A DNA stretch of 64,000 bases from Candidatus Brachybacterium merdavium (GCA_019118275.1 DWZH01000107.1:62001-126000); one strand, 5' to 3'; shown: positions 47,861 to 57,614, counted from the first letter of the stretch. Translations and numbers: made by a program. Notes: generated by a model not told the origin, from the letters alone.

Positions 47861-48682
47861 TCAGCCCAGCGAGCTGCGGGGCGCCGGGTCGTCGGGACGG
47901 GCGGTGAGCACGATCGGCTCGCCCTCGGTCACGTAGAGCGTGTGCTCGGCGTGCGCTCCGCGGGAGCCGTCGTCGGACCGCTGGGTCCAGCCATCCGACT
48001 CGTCGACCTCGAGTTCGTCGGTCGTGGGTGACAGGAACGGTTCGACCGTGATCAGCTGGCCCGCCACGAGCTCGGGTCCGCTGCCGGGCGTTCCGTGATT
48101 GGGCACGAAGGGCGCCTCATGCATGGTGCGGCCGACCCCGTGCCCTCCGAATCGATCGTTGATGGTGTAGCCCAGGCGGTGCGCCTGGTTCATTACCGCA
48201 TGGCCGATGTCCCCGACCGTGGCCCCGGCGCGGACCTGATCGATCCCCGCCCACATCACGGATTCCGTGTCGCGGATCAGCTGCAGATCCTCCGGACGCG
48301 GTCGGCCGACGACGAAGGAGACACAGGAGTCGGCCACCCAGCCCTCGACCTCGACGGCGAAATCCAGGGAGATCAGGTCACCGGCCTCGAGCACGCGGTC
48401 GTGCGGCCTGCCGTGCAATATGCCGTCATTGACCGAGGTGCAGATCACATACCCGAAGGGGGACGCCCCGAATGCCGGGTGGTAGTCGATGTAGCAGCTG
48501 GTCCCCCCGACCTCGCGGATCATCCGATGGGCTTCGGCGTCGATGTCCAGGAGATTCCAGCCCACATCGACCGTGCGGCGCAGATGCGACAGCACGGAGG
48601 CGACGAACTCACCGGCCGGCCGGGCCTGCTCGAGGGTGGGCAGTTCCGTGACGACGCGGCGTCGGCGACGGCGCAGGATCAT
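47861..48682 (-). CDS. map: Methionine aminopeptidase (type I)
   Basis: This enzyme removes the N-terminal Met from new proteins. The 273-residue protein has all five metal ligands in place: two Asp (SLDFAVEVEGW and VADSCVSFVVG), His in GGHGVGRTMHE, Glu in TVEPFL and Glu in HAEHTLYV. The N-terminus is basic (MILRRRRRR). It is a secondary, ctaA-linked copy; the usual primary map next to the ribosomal-protein cluster is not in this window. The ATG overlaps the ctaA stop (ATGA). Confidence 0.93.
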   Translation of the reverse strand: MILRRRRRRVVTELPTLEQARPAGEFVASVLSHLRRTVDVGWNLLDIDAEAHRMIREVGGTSCYIDYHPAFGASPFGYVICTSVNDGILHGRPHDRVLEAGDLISLDFAVEVEGWVADSCVSFVVGRPRPEDLQLIRDTESVMWAGIDQVRAGATVGDIGHAVMNQAHRLGYTINDRFGGHGVGRTMHEAPFVPNHGTPGSGPELVAGQLITVEPFLSPTTDELEVDESDGWTQRSDDGSRGAHAEHTLYVTEGEPIVLTARPDDPAPRSSLG

Positions 48683-49737
48683 CGCGCCGCTCCTGCCCCG
48701 GGGGCGGTGTCGGTGACCGATGGCCGGGTGGCGTGATCGCGGATCTCAGCCGGATCCTGCCAGGTGACCAGACGGGTGCCGACCCAGGTGATCCCGGCAG
48801 CGAAGCAGGCTGCGCCGAGCAGGTGGAAGAACACCAGCAGCTCCGGCAGGCCGGTGAGGTACTGCACGTACCCGATCACACCCTGGGCGATGGTGACGGC
48901 GAGCAACGTCCAGCTCGCCGTCAGGGCCTGGTGGCGTCCGGGCAGACGGTGCAGGGTCACCAGGATGACCAGCAGCAGGGCGCAGAAGACGTAGACGGAG
49001 AGAGCGTGGAAGCGGGAGATCACGACCGGATCGAAGGCGATGCGCGCGATGTCCCCGGCGTCGCCCGAGTGGGGGCCGGTGCCGGTGACCAGGGTCCCCA
49101 GCACCAGGACCGTGAAGCCCGCGGCCGCCATGATCGCGAAGACCGCTACCAGCGGGCGCGGCACCACGAGGCGGATGGGCCCGTTGCCCTCGTACAGCCG
49201 CACCAGCAGCACGGTCGCGACGGCCACGAGCACGGGGGAGATGAGGAAATGAGGACTGACCAGGCCCGGATGCAGATGCAGCCACACCACGAAGGCACCG
49301 ATCAGACCCTGCAGGCCGGTACCGATCAGGGGGACCAGGCTGAGCAGCCGGAAGCCCCGTCCCTTATGGCCGAGCCAGCGCCAGGAGACCACCACCAACG
49401 CGATCGCGAAGAATCCGAGCACGCCGGTCAGAGTCCGGTTGCCGAACTCGACGAAGGGGTGGATGCCCGCTTCGGTGGTCAGCACCGGGGTGAACTGGCC
49501 CGGCTCGCAGTTCGGCCAGCTCGAGCAGCCCAGGCCGCTTCCGGTCAGCCGCACGGCCCCGCCGGACAGGATGATGCCCATCTGACAGAGCAGGTTGCCC
49601 CAGAACACGAATGCCACGATGCGGGCGCGTCTTCGGGGCCCCCAGGAGGTCAGACGGGAATCGGGAAGTGTGGCGAGGCGACCGTGCCGCTCGGGCAGAC
49701 GCCCCGGAGCGGCGGGAGCCAGGGAACCGGTGGGCAT
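48679..49737 (-). CDS. ctaA: Heme A synthase (CtaA)
   Basis: This membrane enzyme oxidises heme O to heme A for the aa3 oxidase whose subunit III is CtaE at 2734. The 352-residue protein has about eight membrane helices. Seen: GGAVRLTGSGLGCSSWPNCEPG (shown as GGAVRLTGSGLGCSSWPNC), with a conserved cysteine pair, FVEFGNRTLTG, HLHPGLVSPHFLISP, RFHALSVY and FHLLGAACF. A GTG at 49743 is possible, but ATG at 49737 is seven nt after TAGAAT and is preferred. It overlaps map by four nt. Confidence 0.93.
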   Translation of the reverse strand: MPTGSLAPAAPGRLPERHGRLATLPDSRLTSWGPRRRARIVAFVFWGNLLCQMGIILSGGAVRLTGSGLGCSSWPNCEPGQFTPVLTTEAGIHPFVEFGNRTLTGVLGFFAIALVVVSWRWLGHKGRGFRLLSLVPLIGTGLQGLIGAFVVWLHLHPGLVSPHFLISPVLVAVATVLLVRLYEGNGPIRLVVPRPLVAVFAIMAAAGFTVLVLGTLVTGTGPHSGDAGDIARIAFDPVVISRFHALSVYVFCALLLVILVTLHRLPGRHQALTASWTLLAVTIAQGVIGYVQYLTGLPELLVFFHLLGAACFAAGITWVGTRLVTWQDPAEIRDHATRPSVTDTAPGAGAAR

Positions 49738-49744
49738 GGCCACG

Positions 49745-49750
49745 ATTCTA
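49745..49750 (-). promoter_or_regulatory. -10 box of ctaA-map (probable leaderless start)
   Basis: TAGAAT on the minus strand, five of six matches to TATAAT, ends seven nt before ATG 49737, and there is no Shine-Dalgarno. Confidence 0.6.
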
Positions 49751-49863
49751 AGGACCCCACCTGAACCGGGATCCCAGGTGCGAGCGACGCCTCATCCACC
49801 GCTCCACCGCGGTCCGCTCCACGAGCCACAGCTCGACAGCGGGTCGCGCACCTACGGCGGAGT

Positions 49864-50658
49864 TCAGCTGTCGGTCCAGCGGAACCAGCGCATCACGGCC
49901 AGCACCCCGGCCACCGCCCAGGCGAGCAGCACCACCGCAGAGCCCAGGGAGAAGGTCCCGGAGGCGAAGCAGGCGCGCATCAGCTCGCCGAGCGCCCCGG
50001 AGGGCAGCAGATCCACCAGGCCGCCCAGGATCCGCGGGTAGGCGGAGGTGGGGAAGGCGACGCCGCCCGCTCCGACCAGCAGGACGAACACCAGGTTGGA
50101 CACCGCCAGCACCGCTTCGGTGCGCAGGGTGCCGGCGATCACCAGGCCGAGGGTGCCGAAGGCGACCGTGCCGGTGAGCCAGACCGGGACTGTGGCCAGC
50201 AGTCCCAGCAGATCCGGGCGCCAGCCGATGAGCAGGGCGATCGCTCCCAGCGCGATCACCTGCAGCACGTGCGTGGCCAGGGTGGCCAGGATCTTGCCGG
50301 CGAGGTACCCGCCTCGCCCCAGCGGGGAGGTCGCCACCCAGCGCAGCACGCCGTTGCGCCGGTCAAAGCCGGTCAGGATCGCCTGGGAGGTGAAGGAGGT
50401 GGAGATCAGCGCGGTCGCGAACGTCGCGGCGACGGCGGTGTCCACCGCCGGCACGCCGTCGATGCGACCCAGCGGCAGCAGCCACAGCCCGATCAGCACC
50501 ATCGCCGGCAGGACCACGGCGACTGTCAGCTGCTCGCCGTTGGACAGCAGGATGCGGGTCTCCAGCTCGGCGTGGGCGAGGATCCGGCGCAACGGAGGCG
50601 CCGGCCGGGGGCTGCGGTCCGAGGTCGTGGACGTCGACGGGGTCCGGGCGGCGGCCAT
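49864..50658 (-). CDS. ABC-2 type transporter permease
   Basis: The 264-residue permease has about six hydrophobic segments, including LTVAVVLPAMVLIGLWLL, AVAATFATALISTSFTSQA, LLGLLATVPVWLTGTVAFG and a final VVLLAWAVAGVLAVM. This is the half-transporter form of drug and lipid exporters (DrrB group). The substrate is not known. Its ATG shares one nt with the stop of the ATPase gene (TGATG), so both are made together. Confidence 0.88.
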   Translation of the reverse strand: MAAARTPSTSTTSDRSPRPAPPLRRILAHAELETRILLSNGEQLTVAVVLPAMVLIGLWLLPLGRIDGVPAVDTAVAATFATALISTSFTSQAILTGFDRRNGVLRWVATSPLGRGGYLAGKILATLATHVLQVIALGAIALLIGWRPDLLGLLATVPVWLTGTVAFGTLGLVIAGTLRTEAVLAVSNLVFVLLVGAGGVAFPTSAYPRILGGLVDLLPSGALGELMRACFASGTFSLGSAVVLLAWAVAGVLAVMRWFRWTDS

Positions 50659-51575
50659 CAGGAGTCCCCCTCGGTCGCGGCTGTCGGGACCGAGGTGCCG
50701 GGTCCGGCGGTCGCTTCCCCACGGTCCTCGTCCATCAGATCGAGCAGGACCGTCTCCAGGTCGGCTGCGCCGCCCGAGGTGATCTCCAGCTGTGCCCCGT
50801 GCCGGGCGGCGGCCGCGCGCAGATCCGCCTCGAGGGCGGGGACCACGCCCGGGTCGACTCCTGCCGCGGTGGCCTGCACCACGACTGCGCCGCTGGCGGA
50901 GCGATGGTCGCTGATCACGTCCTGGACGGATCCGGAGGCGAGCACCCGGCCGCGGGAGATGACACGGACCGCGTCGGCCAGGCCGACGACGTCGTCCATC
51001 AGGTGGGTGGTCAGCACGACAGCCGTGCCGGTGTGTGCCAGGCCGCGGATCAGCTCGCGCACCCGGCGACGGATGGAGGGATCCATGCCGGCTGTGGGCT
51101 CATCGAGGAAGACCAGGTCGGGACGTCCGATGATCGCCAGCGCCAGTGCCAGCCGCTGGCGCTGCCCGCCCGAGAGACGGCGGACCAGGGTGCGGGCGAA
51201 ACTGTCGATCCCCAGGTGCTCGGCCACCTCGTCGACGGCGAGGGGAGAGGCGTGCAGGCTCGCGCCGTAGCGCAGCAGCTGCATCGCCGACGCACCGGAG
51301 GTCAATCCGCCGTCCTGGATCATCACTCCCACGCGTGCCCGGTGCTCCGGTCCGGACCGCCAGGGGTCGCTTCCCAGGACCCGCACCGTCCCACCGTCGG
51401 GGCGCAGCAGGCCGGTGGCACATGAGATGGCGGTGGTCTTGCCGGCACCGTTGGGGCCGAGCAGGGCGGTGACAGCGCCTCGCTCGGCCGACAGGCTCAG
51501 GCCGTCCAGCGCACGGACAGGTCCGTAGCTGAGGGAGAGCTCATCGGCGACGAGGGCGGGGGAGTGGTCGTCCAT
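50658..51575 (-). CDS. ABC transporter ATP-binding protein (DrrA-like exporter)
   Basis: The 305-residue ATPase has Walker A GPNGAGKTT, Q-loop MIQDGGL, signature LSGGQRQRL, Walker B LVFLDEPTAGMD and the His switch in TTHLMDD, plus a C-terminal part typical of drug exporters. The reading frame extends to 51602, but ATG at 51575 is used since TACGAT (51591-51586, minus strand) would start transcription a few nt before it. It pairs with the permease at 49864 and sits between ctaA and the SUF region, as I recall in other actinobacteria. Confidence 0.9.
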   Translation of the reverse strand: MDDHSPALVADELSLSYGPVRALDGLSLSAERGAVTALLGPNGAGKTTAISCATGLLRPDGGTVRVLGSDPWRSGPEHRARVGVMIQDGGLTSGASAMQLLRYGASLHASPLAVDEVAEHLGIDSFARTLVRRLSGGQRQRLALALAIIGRPDLVFLDEPTAGMDPSIRRRVRELIRGLAHTGTAVVLTTHLMDDVVGLADAVRVISRGRVLASGSVQDVISDHRSASGAVVVQATAAGVDPGVVPALEADLRAAAARHGAQLEITSGGAADLETVLLDLMDEDRGEATAGPGTSVPTAATEGDS

Positions 51576-51647
51576 GGCGCGCACCATCGTAGGCCGAGGC
51601 ACCTGTGACCGGTCGCCGGACGTGAGCGACCGGTCACGAGCCGCGGA

Positions 51648-52715
51648 TCAGCGGCCGCTGACCTGCAGCGGAGTGTGTGCGGGATCGACCACCTCGGTCG
51701 CGAGGGGCGCGTCGGGGGCGGTGCCTCCCGGACCCCAGGTGTCGCTATCGAAGCGGTCGCGGTCATGTGGTTCGAGCACGTGGCTCATGTCCGGGCCCAG
51801 CGGCACCACCTGGGTGGGGTTGATGTCCGTGTGCACCCAGTAGTAGTGCTCCTTGATCTGCTCGAAGTCGATCGTGTCGCCGAAGCCGGGGGTCTGGAAC
51901 AGGTCCTTGGTGTAGTTCCACAGATTGGGCATGGTGGACAGCGGCTGGCGGTTGGCCTTGAAGTGTCCGTAGTACACGGGATCGAAACGGATCAGGGTCG
52001 GGAACAGTCGAACATCGGCCTCGGTGATCGACGGGCCCATCAGGTAGCGGCGGGTCGACAGGCGCTCCTCGAGCTCGTCGAGCGCTGCCCACAGCGCGGT
52101 GTACTCCTTCTCGTACGCCGCCTGGGACCCGGCGAACCCGGTCTTGTAGACGCCGTTGTTGACCGCGTGCAGCATCCACCTGTTCAGTGCGTCGATCTCG
52201 GCACGCTGAGCCCGGGGGTACAGGTCCGGTGCCCCCTCGCGATGATGCTCGGTCCACTCGGTGATCAGGTCCAGGGTCATCTGCTGGAAGTCGTTGGTGA
52301 CCACGGCGCCGTCGCGCGTGTCGACGACGGCCGGCACGGTGATGCCGCGGTCGTAGTCGGGGAAGCGTCGGAAGTAGGCCTCCTGGAGGCGCTCGATGCC
52401 GAGCACCGGATCCCGGCCGCCCTCATCGAGGTCGAAGGTCCAGGAGCGCTTGTCGTGGGTCGGACCGGCCATGGCCATCGAGAGGGCGTCCTCCAGACCC
52501 AGCAGACGGCGGTCGATGACCGCGCGGTTGGCCCAGGGACAGGCGCGGGCCACGGCCAGCCGGTAACGGCCCGCTTCGACGGGGTAGCCTTCCTCGCCCT
52601 CGCGGGTGATCCTGGTGGGGATGTAGTTCATGTCCCGCTGGAAGGACTCGCCCTTCTGGACATAGCTGCCCGTCTGATCGTGCGGCTCGGATGTGGTCTG
52701 CGTGGGATCGGTCAT
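51648..52715 (-). CDS. Glutathionyl-hydroquinone reductase-like protein (Xi-class GST / YqjG family)
   Basis: The 355-residue protein is a Xi-class GST-fold enzyme. Seen: ARACPWANRA with the catalytic Cys near residue 58, VPAVVDTRDGAVVTNDF, and a helical domain with NNGVYKTGFAGSQ, YLMGPSITEADVRLFPTL and the conserved Tyr-rich PNLWNYTKDLF segment. In glutathione users it reduces glutathionyl-hydroquinones. Actinobacteria use mycothiol, so the thiol partner here is probably different (inference). AGGAG nine nt before ATG 52715 fixes the start. It is divergent from sufR. Confidence 0.9.
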   Translation of the reverse strand: MTDPTQTTSEPHDQTGSYVQKGESFQRDMNYIPTRITREGEEGYPVEAGRYRLAVARACPWANRAVIDRRLLGLEDALSMAMAGPTHDKRSWTFDLDEGGRDPVLGIERLQEAYFRRFPDYDRGITVPAVVDTRDGAVVTNDFQQMTLDLITEWTEHHREGAPDLYPRAQRAEIDALNRWMLHAVNNGVYKTGFAGSQAAYEKEYTALWAALDELEERLSTRRYLMGPSITEADVRLFPTLIRFDPVYYGHFKANRQPLSTMPNLWNYTKDLFQTPGFGDTIDFEQIKEHYYWVHTDINPTQVVPLGPDMSHVLEPHDRDRFDSDTWGPGGTAPDAPLATEVVDPAHTPLQVSGR

Positions 52716-52890
52716 CTCGCTGAACTCCTGCTCGTCGCTCCCGGGCATCGGGCACGAACCCAGGATAGTTGAAAACCGTATTAAATGGCAAGGCAGGGTG
52801 TGGCATGGATCCGGCCGCTCCCGGAGGCGCCGTGATGCGTGTCATCCACCCGCGGCGCGCCCATGTTGGCTTTACGCAAGCCGAAGGTTG

Positions 52891-52896
52891 TAAAAT
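52891..52896 (+). promoter_or_regulatory. -10 box of the sufR-suf operon
   Basis: TAAAAT, five of six matches to TATAAT, lies 37 nt before ATG 52934. A TTGGCT-like -35 is 19 nt upstream. The surrounding AT-rich GTTGTAAAATAC stands out in this genome and is a candidate SufR operator. Confidence 0.55.
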
Positions 52897-52933
52897 ACTT
52901 TGACCAGGCCGGACCGGCACGGAAGGGGAGGTC

Positions 52934-53689
52934 ATGGCAGAAGTGGTGGATCGCCCCGCGGCGGCCGTCGAGCGCCCCCCGCGCAGTCCCGAGGTGCGCG
53001 AGACCCGGGAACGCCTGATCGATGCGATCTCGGCGCATGGACCGATCACCGCCCGGCAGCTCGCCGAGCGCTTCGGTCTCACCAGCGCTGCTGTGCGGCG
53101 GCACCTGGCCTCCCTGGAGGCCGACGAGGTGATCGCCGAGCACGAGATGCCGGTCCGCAACCGCGGCCGTGGTCGGCCCAGCAAGGCCTTCGTGCTGTCG
53201 AAGGCCGCTCATGAGCGCCTGCCCGGCGGATATGACGAGCTCGCGGTGCTGGCCATCGAGGAGCTCGCCCGCGCCGGCGGGGACGCGGCCGTCGAGCGCC
53301 TGGCCGACCAGCGCGTAGCCGACTGGGAGAGTCGGCTCGCACAGCGGGTCGCCGAGCAGGAGGCCGCCGGCGAGGAGGTCACCCTCGCTCGCAAGGTCGA
53401 GCTGCTGGCCGAGCTCCTCACGGACCGGGGGTACGCCACCACCGTGCGCCCCCTCAGCGTCCCCCTGCCCACACCGGGGGCTGGGCCGCGTACGCTCGTG
53501 ACAGCGCAGTTGTGCCACGGACACTGCCCGGTGCTCGACGTCGCCACGGACCATCCGGAGCTTTGCGAGGCCGAGACCCGCGTCATCTCCCGCATCGTCG
53601 GAGCCCCCGTCCAGCGCCTGGCCACCCTGGCGCAGGGCGCACACGCTTGCACGACTCACATTCCGCTCACCGAGGGAAGGACACCATGA
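52934..53689 (+). CDS. sufR: SufR, iron-sulfur cluster sensing repressor of the suf operon
   Basis: The 251-residue regulator has an N-terminal winged helix ([25 protein letters not shown]) followed by [13 protein letters not shown] and a C-terminal sensor domain. Four cysteines are seen in the tail, in CHGHC, ELCEAE and HACTTH, matching the Fe-S binding cysteines of SufR. Holo-SufR is known to repress suf genes when Fe-S clusters are plentiful. It heads the operon, and its stop overlaps the sufB start (ATGA). Confidence 0.92.
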   Translation: MAEVVDRPAAAVERPPRSPEVRETRERLIDAISAHGPITARQLAERFGLTSAAVRRHLASLEADEVIAEHEMPVRNRGRGRPSKAFVLSKAAHERLPGGYDELAVLAIEELARAGGDAAVERLADQRVADWESRLAQRVAEQEAAGEEVTLARKVELLAELLTDRGYATTVRPLSVPLPTPGAGPRTLVTAQLCHGHCPVLDVATDHPELCEAETRVISRIVGAPVQRLATLAQGAHACTTHIPLTEGRTP

Positions 53690-55113
53690 CGAGCGCACCA
53701 GAAAAGCTCACCCAGGACGAGATCATCGACTCCATGGGCCACTACGCCTATGGATGGCATGACGACGACACTGCCGGGGCCTCCGCCCGGCGTGGTCTGA
53801 GCGAAGAGGTCGTGCGCGACATCTCCTCGCTGAAGGACGAACCGGAGTGGATGCTGGAGCGCCGCCTGAAGGCGCTCAAGCTCTTCGACCGAAAGCCCCT
53901 GCCCACATGGGGGCCCGACGTGTCGGGGATTGCCTTCGAAGACATCAAGTACTTCGTGCGCTCCACCGAGGAGCAGGTCACCAGCTGGGAGGATCTGCCC
54001 GCCGACATCAAGGAGACCTACGACCGCCTCGGGATCCCCGAGGCGGAGAAGCAGCGCCTGGTCGCCGGTGTCGCCGCCCAGTACGAGTCCGAGGTCGTCT
54101 ACCACCAGATCCGCGAGGACCTGGAGGAGCAGGGCGTCATCTTCGTCGACACCGACACCGGCCTGCGGGACCACCCCGAGCTCTTCCGAGAGTACTTCGG
54201 CACCGTCATCCCCGCCGGTGACAACAAGTTCTCGGCGCTGAACACCGCCGTGTGGTCGGGAGGCTCCTTCGTGTACGTCCCCAAGGGTGTGCACGTCGAG
54301 ATCCCGCTGCAGGCCTACTTCCGGATCAACACCGAGAACATGGGCCAGTTCGAGCGCACGCTGATCATCGCCGACGAGGGCTCCTCGGTGCACTACGTCG
54401 AGGGCTGCACGGCGCCGATCTACAAGACCGACTCGCTGCACTCAGCGGTGGTCGAGATCGTCGTGAAGAAGGACGCCCACGTGCGGTACACGACCATCCA
54501 GAACTGGTCGAACAACGTGTACAACCTGGTCACCAAGCGCACCACGGTCGAGCAGGGCGGCTCCATGGAATGGGTCGACGGCAACATCGGCTCCAAGGTC
54601 ACCATGAAGTACCCGGCCGTCTGGCTGATGGGCGAGCACGCTCGCGGCGAGACGCTCTCGGTGGCATTCGCCGGCGAGGGCCAGCAGCAGGACACCGGAT
54701 CCAAGATGGTCCACATGGCGCCCCACACCAGCAGCTCGATCGTCTCCAAGTCGGTCTCGCGCGGAGGGGGACGCAGCTCCTACCGCGGCCTGGTCCAGGT
54801 GATGCCGGGCGCTGAGCACGCGGCATCGACGGTGCTGTGCGATGCGCTGCTGGTGGACACCATGTCCCGCACCGATACCTACCCGTACGTCGACGTCCGT
54901 GTCGACGATGTCCAGATGGGCCACGAGGCCACCGTCTCCAAGGTCTCCGAGGAGCAGCTCTTCTACCTGATGAGCCGCGGCATGGATGAGACCGAGGCGA
55001 TGGCCATGATCGTGCGGGGCTTCATCGAGCCCATCGCCCGCGAGCTCCCGATGGAGTACGCCCTGGAGCTGAACCGCCTGATCGAGCTGCAGATGGAAGG
55101 AGCAGTCGGCTGA
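53686..55113 (+). CDS. sufB: Fe-S cluster assembly protein SufB
   Basis: SufB is part of the SufBCD scaffold that builds Fe-S clusters in the cytoplasm. The 475-residue protein has the family pattern: [33 protein letters not shown] segments, [44 protein letters not shown] and a C-terminal RGFIEPI. No intein interrupts it, unlike SufB in mycobacteria. It is coupled to sufR (ATGA) and to sufD (TGATG). Confidence 0.96.
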   Translation: MTSAPEKLTQDEIIDSMGHYAYGWHDDDTAGASARRGLSEEVVRDISSLKDEPEWMLERRLKALKLFDRKPLPTWGPDVSGIAFEDIKYFVRSTEEQVTSWEDLPADIKETYDRLGIPEAEKQRLVAGVAAQYESEVVYHQIREDLEEQGVIFVDTDTGLRDHPELFREYFGTVIPAGDNKFSALNTAVWSGGSFVYVPKGVHVEIPLQAYFRINTENMGQFERTLIIADEGSSVHYVEGCTAPIYKTDSLHSAVVEIVVKKDAHVRYTTIQNWSNNVYNLVTKRTTVEQGGSMEWVDGNIGSKVTMKYPAVWLMGEHARGETLSVAFAGEGQQQDTGSKMVHMAPHTSSSIVSKSVSRGGGRSSYRGLVQVMPGAEHAASTVLCDALLVDTMSRTDTYPYVDVRVDDVQMGHEATVSKVSEEQLFYLMSRGMDETEAMAMIVRGFIEPIARELPMEYALELNRLIELQMEGAVG

Positions 55114-56432
55114 TGACGTCCACTGATGTGAAGGGTGCCGAGAGCGCCGGGGACCCGACGGCGAACGAGGCGGTCGGCCATGCGGCCGGAGCCGCACCGG
55201 TCGCCGCCCAGGGGGCCCTGGGCGATGAGAGCACCACCGCCGCCCCGGAGCAGGAGGAGGAGAACCTGTCCCTGCCGGGCCAGGACTCCCCGGCCCAGGC
55301 GGCGTTGAACCGAGGCGCCCGCAAGCGCTCCTTCGAACGGGGCGACCACTCGGTCCCCGAGAGCGATGTCGAGGAGTGGCGCTTCACCCCGCTGCGCCGC
55401 TTCGCGCCTCTGTTCGAGGACGTCGCGACCGACGATCGCGATGGCGATCCCGCCGTCGACTACCAGGTCGAGGTGCCCGAAGGCGCCGCCGATCCGGCGA
55501 CGCTCGCGATCGGCGAGGCCCCCCGCGGCACCGTGCTGGTGCCGGAGGATCTGACCACCGCCGTCGCCTCTGCCCGCACCGACCAGGCGCTGCACCTGGT
55601 GGCCGGCAAGAACACGGTCTACGAGACCCCGTTCCACGTCCAGGTCACCGGTCGCGGAGCCGACCGACGCGGCAACGGACACATCGTGCTGGAGACCGAG
55701 GAGTCCTCCTCCGCGATCTTCGTGCTCAACCACACCGGTTCGGTGCAGTACGCGCAGAACGTGGAGATGCTCGTCGGCGACAACTCGCAGATGACGGTCA
55801 TCACCCTGCACGACTGGGAGGACGACGCGCTGCACATCGCCACCCACCACGCCCGGGTGGGCCGTGACGCCAAGCTCAAGCACGTCGCGGTGACTCTCGG
55901 CGGCAGCGCGGTGCGGCTGAACTCGATCGGCGAGTACGCCGCCCCCGGCGGAGACATCGAGAAGCTCGGCCTGTACTTCTCCGACGAGGACCAGTTCTTC
56001 GAGAACCGGCTGTTCGTGGACCACAGCGCCCCCCACTGCACCTCGAACGTCGCCTACAAGGGAGCGCTGCAGGGCAGGAAGGCGCGCTCGGTCTGGGTCG
56101 GCGACGTGCTGATCCGCAAGGAGGCCGAGGGCACCAACACCTACGAGCTCAACCGCAACCTGGTGCTCACCGAGGGCGCACGCGCCGACTCGGTGCCGAA
56201 CCTGGAGATCGAGACCGGTGAGATCGAGGGTGCGGGCCACGCCGCTGCGACGGGTCGTTTCGACGACGAGCAGCTGTTCTACCTGCGCTCTCGCGGCATC
56301 CCCGAGCTCGAGGCCCGTCGTCTGGTGGTGCGCGGCTTCTTCGCCGAGATCATCCAGCAGATCGACGTCCCCGAGATCCGGGAGCGTCTCTCGGCCTCCA
56401 TCGAGGACGAGCTCGCCAAGAGCATGAACTGA
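55113..56432 (+). CDS. sufD: Fe-S cluster assembly protein SufD
   Basis: This is the SufB-like partner in the SufBC2D scaffold. The 439-residue protein has an Ala/Glu-rich N-terminus of about 60 residues, a beta-helix core (YETPFHVQVTGRG, ILETEESSSAIFVLNHTGSV-type pattern, VTLGGSAVRLNS), and the conserved C-terminus HAAATGRFDDEQLFYLRSRGIPELEARRL, shown as RFDDEQLFYLRSRGIPE. The start shares one nt with the sufB stop, and the stop shares one nt with the next ATG. Confidence 0.94.
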   Translation: MTSTDVKGAESAGDPTANEAVGHAAGAAPVAAQGALGDESTTAAPEQEEENLSLPGQDSPAQAALNRGARKRSFERGDHSVPESDVEEWRFTPLRRFAPLFEDVATDDRDGDPAVDYQVEVPEGAADPATLAIGEAPRGTVLVPEDLTTAVASARTDQALHLVAGKNTVYETPFHVQVTGRGADRRGNGHIVLETEESSSAIFVLNHTGSVQYAQNVEMLVGDNSQMTVITLHDWEDDALHIATHHARVGRDAKLKHVAVTLGGSAVRLNSIGEYAAPGGDIEKLGLYFSDEDQFFENRLFVDHSAPHCTSNVAYKGALQGRKARSVWVGDVLIRKEAEGTNTYELNRNLVLTEGARADSVPNLEIETGEIEGAGHAAATGRFDDEQLFYLRSRGIPELEARRLVVRGFFAEIIQQIDVPEIRERLSASIEDELAKSMN

Positions 56433-56770
56433 TGTCGGACTCCTTCGTCCCCGTCGCCACTCTCTCCCAGCTAGCGCCGGGTGAGGCGATCGATGTCGTC
56501 ATCGGCGGCACCGAGATCGCTCTGGTGCGCGACGAGGACGGGGACGTCCACGCCCTCGAGGACGTCTGCTCCCACCAGGACATCCCCCTCTCCGACGGGG
56601 ATGTCGAGGGCTGCACCATCGAATGCTGGAAGCACGGCAGCCAGTTCGACCTGCGCACAGGCAGGCCGTTGCAGCTGCCGGCCGTGCTGCCCGTCCCCGT
56701 CTACCCGGTGCGGGTGGACGAGGCCACCGGCGAGATCTCGGTCGATCCGACCGGGCAGCTCACCCCCTGA
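56432..56770 (+). CDS. Rieske-type ferredoxin (small, non-heme oxygenase ferredoxin-like)
   Basis: The 112-residue protein is a single Rieske domain with the two cluster motifs, CSHQDIPL and CWKHGSQFDL, giving the Cys2His2 ligands. It overlaps sufD by one nt and precedes sufC by 46 nt, an arrangement usual in actinobacterial suf operons. It likely serves electron transfer during cluster assembly or repair (inference). Confidence 0.93.
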   Translation: MSDSFVPVATLSQLAPGEAIDVVIGGTEIALVRDEDGDVHALEDVCSHQDIPLSDGDVEGCTIECWKHGSQFDLRTGRPLQLPAVLPVPVYPVRVDEATGEISVDPTGQLTP

Positions 56771-56816
56771 ACATTCCACGACCCCATCAAGCCATCCACA
56801 CCGAGGAGAACCACAT

Positions 56817-57575
56817 ATGTCGATCCTGGAGATCAAGGACCTCCATGCCACCGTCGAGACCCCCGAGGGCACCAAGGAGATCCTCAAGGGCGTCGACCTG
56901 ACCATCAAGGGCGGGGAGATCCACGCGATCATGGGCCCCAACGGCTCGGGAAAGTCCACCCTGGCCTACGCCGTCGCCGGCCACCCCAAGTACGAGATCA
57001 CGAGCGGCACCGTCACCCTCGACGGTGAGGACGTGCTGGAGATGAGCGTCGACGAGCGCGCCCGCGCCGGCCTCTTCCTGGCCATGCAGTACCCGGTCGA
57101 GGTCCCCGGTGTGACCGTCTCGAACTTCCTGCGCACCGCCAAGACCGCGATCGATGGCGAGGCCCCCTCGCTGCGCCACTGGGTCAAGGACATGAAGACC
57201 TCCATGGAGGATCTGCGCATGGACCCGGTCTTCGCCGAGCGCAACGTCAACGAGGGATTCTCCGGTGGCGAGAAGAAGCGCCACGAGATCCTGCAGATGC
57301 AGTTGCTCAAGCCCGGCATCGCCGTCCTCGACGAGACCGACTCCGGCCTCGACGTCGACGCGCTGCGCGTGGTCTCCGACGGCATCAACCGGGCCAGGGA
57401 GAACACTGACGTGGGCATCATGCTGATCACCCACTACACCCGCATCCTGCAGCACGTGGAGCCCGACTTCGTCCACGTCTTCGTGGACGGCAGGATCGCC
57501 GAGCAGGGCGGCCCCGAGCTGGCTGCCCGTCTCGAGGCCGAGGGCTACGACCGTTACCTCGTCGGCGCCAACTGA
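56817..57575 (+). CDS. sufC: Fe-S cluster assembly ATPase SufC
   Basis: SufC is the ABC-type ATPase that powers the SufBCD scaffold. The 252-residue protein has Walker A GPNGSGKST, an LFLAMQYPVEVPGV segment, signature FSGGEKKRHEI, Walker B VLDETDSGLDVD and ITHYTRIL. GAGGAGAA precedes the ATG at 56817. A 46-nt gap from the Rieske gene keeps it within the operon. Confidence 0.96.
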   Translation: MSILEIKDLHATVETPEGTKEILKGVDLTIKGGEIHAIMGPNGSGKSTLAYAVAGHPKYEITSGTVTLDGEDVLEMSVDERARAGLFLAMQYPVEVPGVTVSNFLRTAKTAIDGEAPSLRHWVKDMKTSMEDLRMDPVFAERNVNEGFSGGEKKRHEILQMQLLKPGIAVLDETDSGLDVDALRVVSDGINRARENTDVGIMLITHYTRILQHVEPDFVHVFVDGRIAEQGGPELAARLEAEGYDRYLVGAN

Positions 57576-57584
57576 CGCCACCGA

Positions 57585-57614
57585 CCGGCCCGGCCGTGAG
57601 AGGGCTCGGGCCGG
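57585..57614 (+). repeat. Hairpin in the sufC-sufT gap
   Basis: CCGGCCCG (57585-57592) pairs with CGGGCCGG (57607-57614) around a 14-nt loop. In many actinobacteria this gap contains sufS and sufU. The hairpin could reduce read-through, or be debris from their loss. Confidence 0.45.
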
